DNA of 10,525 nt, taken from positions 1 to 10,525 of the forward strand of contig WQXP01000022.1 of NCBI GenBank assembly GCA_009784765.1, written 5' to 3'. The notes under the pieces are model-generated. The model did no database searches. It saw only the letters and a list, made by a program, of their open reading frames with translations, and was not told the origin of the DNA. Made by a program: the position numbers and the translations under genes. Positions 1-6,370 of the stretch are shown piece after piece. This DNA is from Oscillospiraceae bacterium. Lineage in GTDB: Bacteria > Bacillota > Clostridia > Oscillospirales > Ruminococcaceae. How positions within the stretch are numbered: position 1 is the stretch's first letter; the number at the start of each line of letters is the position of its first letter.

Positions 1-450
1 CGGAGCAGTCGTCGGAGCTGTTGTCAACGCAGTTGCCGGAGCAGTCGTCAGAACAGTGGTCAGATTAGTCGTCAGAGCAGTTGCCGGAGCAGACGTCCCA
101 TCTGTTGCCGCAGTGTAGGAAGACTCAAAGTAATCCGGCGGCAGGAAAGTTTCGTATCCTCCGTGAGAGTCCGAAAACTCATCAGGCAGAACCTGCGGTG
201 CAGGGGCTTCCTCATAATCTTCGAGGCGCGGAACAGGCGGGTTGCGAATATCAATAGTAGTCGCAACCGGATTCCGTGAGTCATGGGGATTATTCGGCGT
301 GCTTGGGTGTCCTTGCTCATGTGAGAACGCCGCCTCACCCGATGGGTCGGCGGCTATTTCAACAACGTCCATAATCGCAAAAACATAAGTGTAAAAGCAA
401 ATAACGGCAAGGGCGAAGGCGATTTTTATTAACGATGATTTACTTGGCAT
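1..450 (-). CDS. Secreted or surface protein with Thr/Ala/Pro tetrapeptide repeats (C-terminus outside the window)
   Basis: The first 150 residues of an open frame that runs past the left edge. The start is ATG at 448-450, preceded on the minus strand by an AAAGGAAA-type ribosome binding site, 17 bases after the stop of the sortase upstream. Residues 1-7 are short and basic. Residues about 8-29 are hydrophobic, fitting a signal peptide or membrane anchor. Residues 35-118 are polar and rich in Pro, Asp and Glu. From about residue 119 the chain becomes tandem tetrapeptides such as TTAP, APAT, ALTT and VLTT, encoded by 12 bp DNA repeats. Such Thr/Pro-rich stretches are typical of extended, often glycosylated wall-spanning stalks. 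Its place as the last visible gene after three sortases makes it a candidate sortase substrate, but the C-terminal sorting signal that would prove this is not in the window. No known domain was recognised. Confidence 0.75.
   Translation of the reverse strand, partial: MPSKSSLIKIAFALAVICFYTYVFAIMDVVEIAADPSGEAAFSHEQGHPSTPNNPHDSRNPVATTIDIRNPPVPRLEDYEEAPAPQVLPDEFSDSHGGYETFLPPDYFESSYTAATDGTSAPATALTTNLTTVLTTAPATALTTAPTTAP
2..109 (-). repeat. 12 bp tandem repeat encoding tetrapeptides
   Basis: Nine consecutive 12-base units (2-13, 14-25, 26-37, 38-49, 50-61, 62-73, 74-85, 86-97, 98-109). The plus-strand form is close to GGAGCAGTCGTC. Units 1 and 4 are identical and the outermost ones are degenerate. 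The period is a multiple of three, so units can be gained or lost without breaking the frame. The array continues beyond the left edge. It encodes the Thr/Ala/Pro stalk of the surface protein. Confidence 0.85.
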
Positions 451-467
451 ATAAATTTCCTTTCGTT

Positions 468-1649
468 TTACCCTTCTAAAAATTGCACATTTCGGTGCAG
501 GAACGCATTCAACCCCTCAACGCGAGAAGTGTCCCAATTGCGTGAATGCCGCCCTACCCACCCGCGTTGATTGTTCATGACACGATAATAGTAATCAAAC
601 ATCATATAGCGCATGAAGCGATTTTCGTCCCGTCCGCGATTGATTGCCCGCAAATCAACGAAAGAATCGGTACCCATCTCTAAGCTTTCGCCGGGGCGAA
701 CTCGCCGCGCGGAAATAACAATTCGCACATCGGGGTTAAACATAGTCGGGTCGCAGGTTGACAGCGTGAGAATCTGGTCGCCCGGACGCAAATCAACGTC
801 GGTATGGATTTGCGAACGGTCGAGCATTTCGACAACATATTCATAGAAATGGTCGTCGGATTCAAAGTGGCTGTGTAGCCAATATGGGAAAACTTCGCCG
901 AGATATTCCTCAGCATTGATTTGCGAGACTGCGAAAATCTTGTACATTCCCTCCTCAAAGAGCGTGTCAAAGCGAATCACGGCGTTTTCTTTGAGAAAAC
1001 GAAAGGCGTATCGCCCGTGAACATAGTCTTTGAGAGGGCTGAACAAAGCGCGGACTCGCAAGTCATGCCCGTGCAGAATTACGTTATCGGGTCGCCCTGT
1101 GTTTCCGTCGGCAGAGTCGGGCAAAGACCAGTGTCCCCAGCCGTCCGCAAAGACTGTGCCGCGTTCCATGGGGTTTCCGTCGAAATTGTGTTCAAGATAA
1201 TAGTCATTATCGAAAGCACGCCACGCTACGGGATAGTTGATATGCGGGTCGATTGACAGATAGCCCACGAACTCGTTGTTCGCTTCGAAAAACTCACGAT
1301 ATTTTTCGAGAATTTCAACACGAACCGTTTCGGGTGATGATAATTCCGCGCCGCCGCCGTTGCTTCCCGTAGCGGGAATTGTCCAATCAATCACGCCTAC
1401 ATCTGTGTTTTCGAAGTTGACGGGTTTGTTAGAAATCGAGTTAGGGTCTCTTGCCGCGCGGTTGTCGCTGAAGAAGCCGAAAATTCCCAATACATAAAAA
1501 TCTAACAAAACGATAACTGCACAGACGAAAAGTGCGACAGAGCCGAAAAAAACGCTCTTCCGAATAAGCTCTGCGCGACGATTATAGACCCCTGCCGCTG
1601 TAGTCGGGCGGGAGCGAAAAGCGCGTTTTCGATAATCAATCTGCGGCAT
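468..1649 (-). CDS. srtB: Class B sortase, single N-terminal membrane helix
   Basis: A 393-residue transpeptidase of the class B sortase family. These enzymes cleave a sorting signal through a Cys thioester and join the protein to peptidoglycan or another surface acceptor outside the membrane. A basic N-terminus (residues 4-31) is followed by one hydrophobic helix (about 32-60), which fits an N-in, C-out anchor. The sortase core runs from about 115 to 320. The NEFVGYLSI stretch, typical of class B enzymes, is at 125-133. The probable catalytic residues are His195 (LHGHD), Cys299 (TLSTCD) and Arg309 (VRIVISARR). A tail of about 70 residues after RPGESL (318-323) is rich in Arg, Tyr and Trp and is longer than in ordinary sortases. 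AGGAG precedes ATG 1649. It is the third of three sortases in transcription order, directly before the repeat protein. The substrate is unknown. Confidence 0.92.
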   Translation of the reverse strand: MPQIDYRKRAFRSRPTTAAGVYNRRAELIRKSVFFGSVALFVCAVIVLLDFYVLGIFGFFSDNRAARDPNSISNKPVNFENTDVGVIDWTIPATGSNGGGAELSSPETVRVEILEKYREFFEANNEFVGYLSIDPHINYPVAWRAFDNDYYLEHNFDGNPMERGTVFADGWGHWSLPDSADGNTGRPDNVILHGHDLRVRALFSPLKDYVHGRYAFRFLKENAVIRFDTLFEEGMYKIFAVSQINAEEYLGEVFPYWLHSHFESDDHFYEYVVEMLDRSQIHTDVDLRPGDQILTLSTCDPTMFNPDVRIVISARRVRPGESLEMGTDSFVDLRAINRGRDENRFMRYMMFDYYYRVMNNQRGWVGRHSRNWDTSRVEGLNAFLHRNVQFLEG

Positions 1650-1672
1650 AAGCTGTCTCCTTATATTTCGCA

Positions 1673-1692
1673 GTGTTCTTGCACAAGAACAC
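1673..1692. repeat. Intergenic palindrome between two sortase genes
   Basis: Perfect inverted repeat with arms GTGTTCTTG and CAAGAACAC around a 2-base centre, in the 64-base gap between the lipoprotein sortase stop and the next sortase start. No T-run follows it in the direction of transcription; the next bases are TGCGAAATATAAGGAG, leading into the ribosome binding site. It is therefore not a typical intrinsic terminator. It could be an mRNA stability or processing hairpin, or an operator. Confidence 0.6.
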
Positions 1693-1702
1693 GAGCCAAC
1701 TA

Positions 1703-1716
1703 ACTGTCAACTGTTA
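1703..1716. repeat. Heptamer repeat remnant (two units)
   Basis: Two 7-base units, ACTGTCA and ACTGTTA, belonging to the same family as the arrays at 2869-2895 and 6679-6710. The second unit supplies the stop codon of the lipoprotein sortase (TAA, the complement of 1714-1716), so the repeat touches the end of the gene. Confidence 0.55.
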
Positions 1717-2841
1717 CGGGCGTGGGCAGTTCGGTGCATCGCAAGCAAAGTTGCATATATTCGGAACTTGCGGGTCCCAATCAGGGTTGTTCGCGAGCCA
1801 TTCATCGAAATCGCGGACTAAAGCTGTATCCCAAGTCATACCGCCCCACTCACTCTGCGGAGTGCGAGAATCTGCGTACCATCTGTCGAAGTACAGGGGG
1901 TCAGGGTTTTCGTAAGCTGCGTTGAAATCGAACTTATCGAGGCTCTCCCCGGGGCGAAGCCTGCGCGCAAAGAGAACAAAGCGGCTGCTCACGCGGTCGC
2001 GTCCGAGAGGGTAATCGCAAGTCGAGAGGGTGATGAACTCGTCGCCGAACTCAATATCCACATCAGTGTAGAAGGAACTTCTGTTCATGACGTTGCCGAT
2101 AAAATCAAAAAAGTTATCTTTCGCGTTGTCATAACCCCAGCAGCAGTATTCGTTAAAAATACGCCGCCTGTGATAATCAAACACAGGGCCGTCCACATCT
2201 CTGGTGTGGGCGAGCATTCCCGCAAAGATGAGGTATGTGTTGCGCGGGTCATCGAACTCATCGTAAACCGTCGCGAAATGAACGGTAGGAAACTCGCGGT
2301 AAGTATCCAAAAACTCATAGCGATAGTTGACTAAAAAATTGAATTTGACTCTGTTTCGCGCCATATTGTGTCCGTAAATCACCGTATTGTCGGGCCGTTG
2401 GACGCCGTCAATAGGGGTGTGTCTGTCCACAAAGATTGTGCCTCTGTCGGAGTGTTGATGGTGCTTGCTCGGCTCAAACTCGCGATTGAGGTAATAGAAG
2501 TGCGACAGCGGAATCCCCTCTGCAAGATAGCTCGCAAGAGTCTTCTGCACGACGGGGTAATCGACTTGATTGCTGCGTCCTTCCCCTACGCTAATCCACC
2601 CGACGAACTCATCGTTGACTTCGCGGCTGTAACCGCCATGCTCAGTCCAGACCGGTTCGGCGGGAGGGGTAAAAGTACCTCTCGGCAAAGGGTTTCCGTC
2701 GGTGGGCAGCTCAACAGAGAGCTGTATTACCTCAAGCTCGGGAATTTCCGGTTCGCTTTGGCAGGAAGTCAGAACTCCGATAAGAGCCGCCCCCGCGAGT
2801 AACAGCGCGATTGATTTTCTTGCGTTTCGTGAACTTTTCAT
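1714..2841 (-). CDS. srtB: Class B sortase with a predicted lipoprotein signal
   Basis: A 375-residue class B sortase. Its N-terminus has a basic start, a hydrophobic core (about residues 11-24) and the lipobox-like LTSC ending at Cys27. This predicts lipid attachment on the outer face of the membrane instead of the usual uncleaved N-terminal helix. A Pro-rich linker (about 29-64) follows. The core runs from about 75 to 298: NDEFVGWISV at 76-85, His158 in VIYGHNM, Cys275 in TLSTCDYPLG, and Arg287 in SSRFVLFARR. RPGESL is followed by a tail of about 75 residues containing WGGMTWDT and three cysteines in the last 13 residues (363, 367, 372). A CC pair is at 233-234. AGGAGG at 2850-2855 fixes ATG 2841. 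It is the middle gene of the sortase trio. The sortase call is firm; the lipid anchor is a motif-based prediction. Confidence 0.92.
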   Translation of the reverse strand: MKSSRNARKSIALLLAGAALIGVLTSCQSEPEIPELEVIQLSVELPTDGNPLPRGTFTPPAEPVWTEHGGYSREVNDEFVGWISVGEGRSNQVDYPVVQKTLASYLAEGIPLSHFYYLNREFEPSKHHQHSDRGTIFVDRHTPIDGVQRPDNTVIYGHNMARNRVKFNFLVNYRYEFLDTYREFPTVHFATVYDEFDDPRNTYLIFAGMLAHTRDVDGPVFDYHRRRIFNEYCCWGYDNAKDNFFDFIGNVMNRSSFYTDVDIEFGDEFITLSTCDYPLGRDRVSSRFVLFARRLRPGESLDKFDFNAAYENPDPLYFDRWYADSRTPQSEWGGMTWDTALVRDFDEWLANNPDWDPQVPNICNFACDAPNCPRP

Positions 2842-2868
2842 GTGATAATCCTCCTATAAAATTAAATA

Positions 2869-2895
2869 ACTGTAAATTGTCAATTGTCAATTGTC
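2869..2895. repeat. Heptamer tandem repeat, intergenic
   Basis: About four 7-base units: ACTGTAA, ATTGTCA, ATTGTCA, ATTGTC. They fill much of the 67-base gap between the polytopic sortase stop and the ribosome binding site of the lipoprotein sortase. The same unit occurs inside the desulfurase gene at 6679-6710 and next to a stop codon at 1703-1716. Confidence 0.8.
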
Positions 2896-2908
2896 GTCAA
2901 CCGGCACG

Positions 2909-4624
2909 TCATCTGCCTAAATACTCCTGAGCGTTCCAGACACCGCGTTTCCCTGCCCCCCAACGGCGGCGAGCGGGGTCAAAGTCGCCGAAGTAGCGGT
3001 CGGAGTTAAATGTCGCGGCGTTTACGTCAAAATCGGCGAGTGTTTCCCCCGGTCGAAGCTTCCGCGCAAATGCAACAGCGCGAGTATTCGCGACCTCACG
3101 CCCGAGAGGGTGATGGCAGGTCGAAAGGGTGAGAATCTCATCGCCGTAGCGGAGAGGAACATCGGTGTGCAGGACGCTTCTGTCCATGATGTCGGTGATA
3201 AAATCGTTGAAATGCGATTCGTCCGCAAAATCATGAGTACTCCAATAAGGAACAATCTGCCCGTTACGCTCTTCTGTGTTGAAGAGAACTGCGGCGAAGA
3301 TTTTCCACTCAGCTTTTTCATAGAGCGTATCGAAAGAAACAATGGGGTTTTCACGGTAAAAAGTTGGCACTCTGTCACGGACAGTCCAAGAATAATAGCG
3401 CGAAACCTGCGTAAAATATTCACCGCTCGGGTGATTGTGTCCGTAAAGTACGGTATTGCCGGAAAGATTAGTTCCCTCGAAACGGTTGCGATAATCCGCG
3501 AAAATCCAACCGCCACTGCTGCGTTCTCCTTGGAAGTTGCGGTTGAGATAGAAGTCATTATCCGTGCTTTGAACCACAGAGTATTGCACGCGAGTATCGC
3601 CAATGCTGATATAGCCGATTGTGTCAGGGTTTTCGCGGAACAAATCAAGGAAATATCGCGGATTAAGATGCCTGATTTCGTCAAATACAGGGGCTTTGAG
3701 CTCTTCAGGGGTGAGCATGATTTGCGCCCGCTCCTGAGCGACGACTTTCATTCGGTTAGCCTGCCATTCGCTGTAAAACTCAATTCCGACAGTCGAGCCG
3801 AAATACACGAAGCACACAAGTGCGGTGGTGAAAATCGTCTTGCGAACACCTTCGAAAATCCCGTCTCCGCGAATGGGTACAAAAGTCGTAACTGCGCGGG
3901 TAAAGCGTGAGTTTTTCTCCCCGCCGCCGTCGGCAGAAGCAGCTTCGGTGGTGATTACCGGGAATCGCACACAATACACCATCGCGAGAAGTGCCGAGAG
4001 CAGTGCGAGGAAAGGGAACAGCGGCGCAGTCAAAACAGGGCTGTCAAGAGTATGATTGATGAGGTAGAGCGAAACTATGAACGCCACACAAGTAGTGGCG
4101 TTAAGCCCGTAGCCAAAAAAAGCAAGGGAGTTCCGCAATATGGGCTTCGTGCAAGCAAGGGCGGCGAGAAGCACAAAAGCGAGAGAGGCAACATAAATCG
4201 CGGCGAAAAGCGGGTAGATAAAGCTGATGTCCTTAAACCAAGCGATGAGAATTTCATCAAGAGGAGAAATACCCATAGAATCGGCGACTGCTGCGTCAAA
4301 AGCGTAACGCGCAGTTACAGTAGTTTCGGCGGCGGCTTCAGAAGCGACTTCGGAAAAACCAAGCCCTCCAAGCCCGAGAGCCAAATCGCTGAGGGCTAAG
4401 CGAAAACTCGCCGCGCCGCTTTGTTCGCCGTCTATGAAGACCCAGTCAAAAAAAGCGAATACAGCAAGAGGAACAAGCCCTGCCAATGTCGCGAGCAAGC
4501 TGAGGGCAGCGTTTTTGGGAAGCCGCCACTCTATGAAAGCAGAAGCCGGCTTTTCGGAAGACAACCCGCGTTCTTTACTTTTCCTGCCCCGACTTGCAGG
4601 GCGTCTGCCGTAAGCTGTAGTCAT
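2909..4624 (-). CDS. srtB: Class B sortase fused to a polytopic N-terminal membrane domain
   Basis: A 571-residue protein with an integral membrane N-terminal half and a class B sortase domain at the C-terminus. About five hydrophobic segments are visible at 38-63, 135-158, 166-190, 198-220 and 263-283. A loop of about 70 residues, rich in Ala, Gly and Leu, lies between the first and second. With a basic N-terminus inside, five passes place the sortase domain outside, as required. The core has ENPDTIGYISI (331-341), DNDFYLNRNF (355-364), His396 in VLYGHN, Cys503 in TLSTCHHPLG, and Arg515 in NTRAVAFARK, then RPGETL and a tail of about 45 residues with RRWGAG and VWNA. ATG 4624 is chosen over the longer frame (to 4906) because GGAGG lies 6 bases upstream and the extra 94 residues would lie wholly on the pncC gene. 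It overlaps that gene by 50 bases. The role of the membrane domain is unknown; I recognise no family for it. Confidence 0.9.
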   Translation of the reverse strand: MTTAYGRRPASRGRKSKERGLSSEKPASAFIEWRLPKNAALSLLATLAGLVPLAVFAFFDWVFIDGEQSGAASFRLALSDLALGLGGLGFSEVASEAAAETTVTARYAFDAAVADSMGISPLDEILIAWFKDISFIYPLFAAIYVASLAFVLLAALACTKPILRNSLAFFGYGLNATTCVAFIVSLYLINHTLDSPVLTAPLFPFLALLSALLAMVYCVRFPVITTEAASADGGGEKNSRFTRAVTTFVPIRGDGIFEGVRKTIFTTALVCFVYFGSTVGIEFYSEWQANRMKVVAQERAQIMLTPEELKAPVFDEIRHLNPRYFLDLFRENPDTIGYISIGDTRVQYSVVQSTDNDFYLNRNFQGERSSGGWIFADYRNRFEGTNLSGNTVLYGHNHPSGEYFTQVSRYYSWTVRDRVPTFYRENPIVSFDTLYEKAEWKIFAAVLFNTEERNGQIVPYWSTHDFADESHFNDFITDIMDRSVLHTDVPLRYGDEILTLSTCHHPLGREVANTRAVAFARKLRPGETLADFDVNAATFNSDRYFGDFDPARRRWGAGKRGVWNAQEYLGR

Positions 4625-5141
4625 GCAAAACCTCCAATGTAAACTGTGTTGTCTGTTCGCGAACGCTCTGCCTGTCTCCCGCGAAAACGCAGTGGCGGAC
4701 TTCGCTTGAACGCTCGCTGTCAATCGCGATATATACTGTTCCGACAGGCTTTTCCACGCTTGCGCCGGTGTCAAAGGGCGGGCTTTGCTCGCCCTGCGAA
4801 GGTTGCGAAACGCAACCGGAGTTAAAAGCCCCGGCAATTCCGGTGATTCCCACGCCAATATCTGCACCGGAACGCCGTCTAATCCCCGAAGCCATGAGCC
4901 GCGCAATTCGCTCGGACACCGCGCCTTGAATATCTAAATCGTTCTGCGTAACATCGGTGTATTCGATTTTAGCAGAGTTCGCGTAAGTGATTATGCTCAT
5001 GTCCAAAACTGCAGAACTTCCCGGAACGCTCGTGATTGCCGCCGCGAGCATTCCGCCTGTGCAGGACTCCGCGAAAGCCACGCGCAGCCCGCGAGTTTTC
5101 AGCGTTTCTACGACGTTTTGAGCTAAAATATACATTTCCAT
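4575..5141 (-). CDS. pncC: CinA C-terminal domain protein (nicotinamide-nucleotide amidohydrolase family)
   Basis: A 188-residue stand-alone CinA C-terminal domain. Characterised members deamidate nicotinamide mononucleotide to nicotinate mononucleotide, recycling NAD breakdown products. Family motifs are AFAESCTGGMLA (22-33; Ser26 is probably catalytic), ITYANSAK with Tyr53 and Lys58, GAVSE (73-77), GVGITGIAG (96-104) and EKPVGTVYIA (130-139). Between the last two the family normally has a short Gly/Pro-rich loop. Here about 24 residues (105-128) are inserted, encoded by a two-hairpin palindromic element. ATG 5141 is preceded by GGAG about 12 bases upstream. A TTG at 5159 is possible but overlaps that site, and the family homology begins after it. 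It begins 32 bases after thiI, and its last 50 bases overlap the polytopic sortase. Activity with this insertion is untested. Confidence 0.88.
   Translation of the reverse strand: MEMYILAQNVVETLKTRGLRVAFAESCTGGMLAAAITSVPGSSAVLDMSIITYANSAKIEYTDVTQNDLDIQGAVSERIARLMASGIRRRSGADIGVGITGIAGAFNSGCVSQPSQGEQSPPFDTGASVEKPVGTVYIAIDSERSSEVRHCVFAGDRQSVREQTTQFTLEVLHDYSLRQTPCKSGQEK
4631..4635 (-). promoter_or_regulatory. Ribosome binding site fixing the polytopic sortase start
   Basis: GGAGG on the minus strand, 6 bases before ATG 4624 and inside the pncC reading frame. It supports the shorter start for the sortase and suggests coupled translation across the 50-base gene overlap. Confidence 0.8.
4764..4830 (+). 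repeat. Two-hairpin palindromic element, in frame inside pncC (copy C, inverted)
   Basis: On the plus strand it holds an imperfect hairpin, GGGCGGGC/GCTCGCCC (4776-4794, 3-base loop), then TGCGAA, then a perfect hairpin, GGTTGCG/CGCAACC (4801-4817, 3-base loop). It ends with CCGGAGTTAAAAGCC (4816-4830). The complement of that end matches the edge of copy A in purK (7983-7997) at 14 of 15 bases. Relative to the host gene its orientation is opposite to that of the purK copies. It encodes residues about 105-128 of PncC, where homologues have a short loop. Membership in the same family is likely but the copy is divergent. Confidence 0.65.
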
Positions 5142-5173
5142 AAAAGCAGTCAACTCCAATTTACATAAAAGTT

Positions 5174-6370
5174 TCAGAAGTCTTGAATTGTCATCGTTTT
5201 GACAGCATTTGTAACCAATTCGTCATAATCCAGTCGCGCCTCAACCCCGAAAAGTTCTGCTAATTTCGGATTTGTCTTGGGGTGCTTTGGCGTGAAAATC
5301 GTGCAACAGTCTTCATAAGGCAGGGTGGAGGTGTCATAGGTGTCGATAGCGCGGGCGATTGCAACAATCTCGATTTTGTCCATGCCGATTAGCGGACGCA
5401 GAATCGGAAGCTCTGCCGCTTCGTCAGTGCAACCGATTGCCGCAAGAGTCTGGCTCGCGACCTGCCCTAAGCTTTCGCCGGTTACGAACGCGCCGTAGGG
5501 TTTGCGCGAAGTTGCGGCGTTGGCGGCGGCGAGTTTGTTCGCGGCGCGTATCATAAGTCTGCGCAGAACGAGTGTGCCGTATTCCTCGGGGCAGTTATCG
5601 CGGATTGCTTCCTGCACCTCGGTGAACTCGATTGTATGCAGACGAAGGTGTACTAAATAAGGCTTGAGCTTTTTGCACAGAGTCTCGACTTTCAGCAAAG
5701 CCCGCTCCGACGTATAGGGCGGCGACATGAAATGCACAGCGTCTAACAGCACTCCGCGCTTAGCAATCATATGAGCGGCGACAGGGCTGTCAAGCCCGCC
5801 CGAAAGGAGCAGAAGCCCACGCCCGGAGCTTCCCACGGGAAGCCCTCCTGCGGCAGTGAGCCGCTGAGCGTTCATATATGCGGCTTTGTCGCGAATTTCA
5901 AGAAGCACGGTAACTTCAGGATTATGCACGTCTACAGACAAGTGCGGATAAGCGTCTAAAACCTTGCCGCCGAGTTCCCGCTGAATATCGGGGGTGGTGA
6001 GGGGAAAAGCCTTGTCGGCGCGTTTTGCCTCAACCTTGAACGACTTCGCGTCCTTCAGCGCGTTTTCAAGATACGCGACACCATCGGTGCTGATTGCGGC
6101 GAAGTCTTTAGGAAAAACGCCGCATTTCTGAACCGCCCCAAGCCCGAAAACCTTGCATAATACAGCGACAACTGCGTCTAAATCGGTGCTTTGCTCCACA
6201 GGCGCGATATACACGGTAGACTGCATTCGTTCTATGCGAAATTCACCTATGTCCGCGATTGCTTTTTTGATATTCTTAACGAGAATCTCCTCAAAAGTTC
6301 GTTTGTTATGACCTTTGAGGGCTATTTCCCCATATTTGCACATAATTATTTCACGAGCTATTTGCGCCAT
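5174..6370 (-). CDS. thiI: tRNA 4-thiouridine synthase ThiI (no rhodanese domain)
   Basis: A 398-residue cytoplasmic tRNA sulfurtransferase. ThiI adenylates uridine 8 of tRNA and replaces its oxygen with sulfur delivered from a cysteine desulfurase. MCKYGEIALKGHNKRTFE at 10-27 is the N-terminal family motif, a THUMP region covers about 60-165, and the PP-loop ATP motif SGGLDSP is at 190-196. Further conserved stretches are FVTGESLGQVASQT (295-308), ILRPLIGMDKIEI (323-335) and the YEDCC stretch (352-356; Cys355, Cys356). The length matches Firmicutes ThiI proteins, which end without the rhodanese domain found in E. coli. ATG 6370 follows a GGAGG about 13 bases upstream and overlaps the end of the desulfurase gene by 13 bases. 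An internal ATG at 6343 has no close ribosome binding site. The overlap with a desulfurase fits a dedicated sulfur donor, as with NifZ-ThiI in Bacillus subtilis. Confidence 0.96.
   Translation of the reverse strand: MAQIAREIIMCKYGEIALKGHNKRTFEEILVKNIKKAIADIGEFRIERMQSTVYIAPVEQSTDLDAVVAVLCKVFGLGAVQKCGVFPKDFAAISTDGVAYLENALKDAKSFKVEAKRADKAFPLTTPDIQRELGGKVLDAYPHLSVDVHNPEVTVLLEIRDKAAYMNAQRLTAAGGLPVGSSGRGLLLLSGGLDSPVAAHMIAKRGVLLDAVHFMSPPYTSERALLKVETLCKKLKPYLVHLRLHTIEFTEVQEAIRDNCPEEYGTLVLRRLMIRAANKLAAANAATSRKPYGAFVTGESLGQVASQTLAAIGCTDEAAELPILRPLIGMDKIEIVAIARAIDTYDTSTLPYEDCCTIFTPKHPKTNPKLAELFGVEARLDYDELVTNAVKTMTIQDF

Noticed and set aside
72..338. An 88-codon minus-strand frame at the left end
   Set aside because: It is an alternative frame of the repeat surface protein, whose own frame has a ribosome binding site, signal-like N-terminus and in-frame repeats.
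1673..1692. Intrinsic terminator between sortase genes
   Set aside because: The palindrome is strong but no T-run follows in the direction of transcription, and the next ribosome binding site comes almost at once.
2368..2802. A 144-codon plus-strand open frame
   Set aside because: Antisense shadow of the lipoprotein sortase, without a convincing ribosome binding site or family motif.
1703..2895. CRISPR array suggested by the repeated short units
   Set aside because: The units are 7 bases and directly adjacent, without unique spacers of regular length.
3110..3910. A 266-codon open frame on the plus strand
   Set aside because: It lies opposite the polytopic sortase, whose catalytic motifs fix the true frame. 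It has no recognisable family motif and is best explained as an antisense shadow.
4625..4906. A 94-residue N-terminal extension of the polytopic sortase, starting at 4906
   Set aside because: It lies wholly on pncC in another frame, reads as low-similarity shadow sequence, and the GGAGG before ATG 4624 supports the shorter protein.
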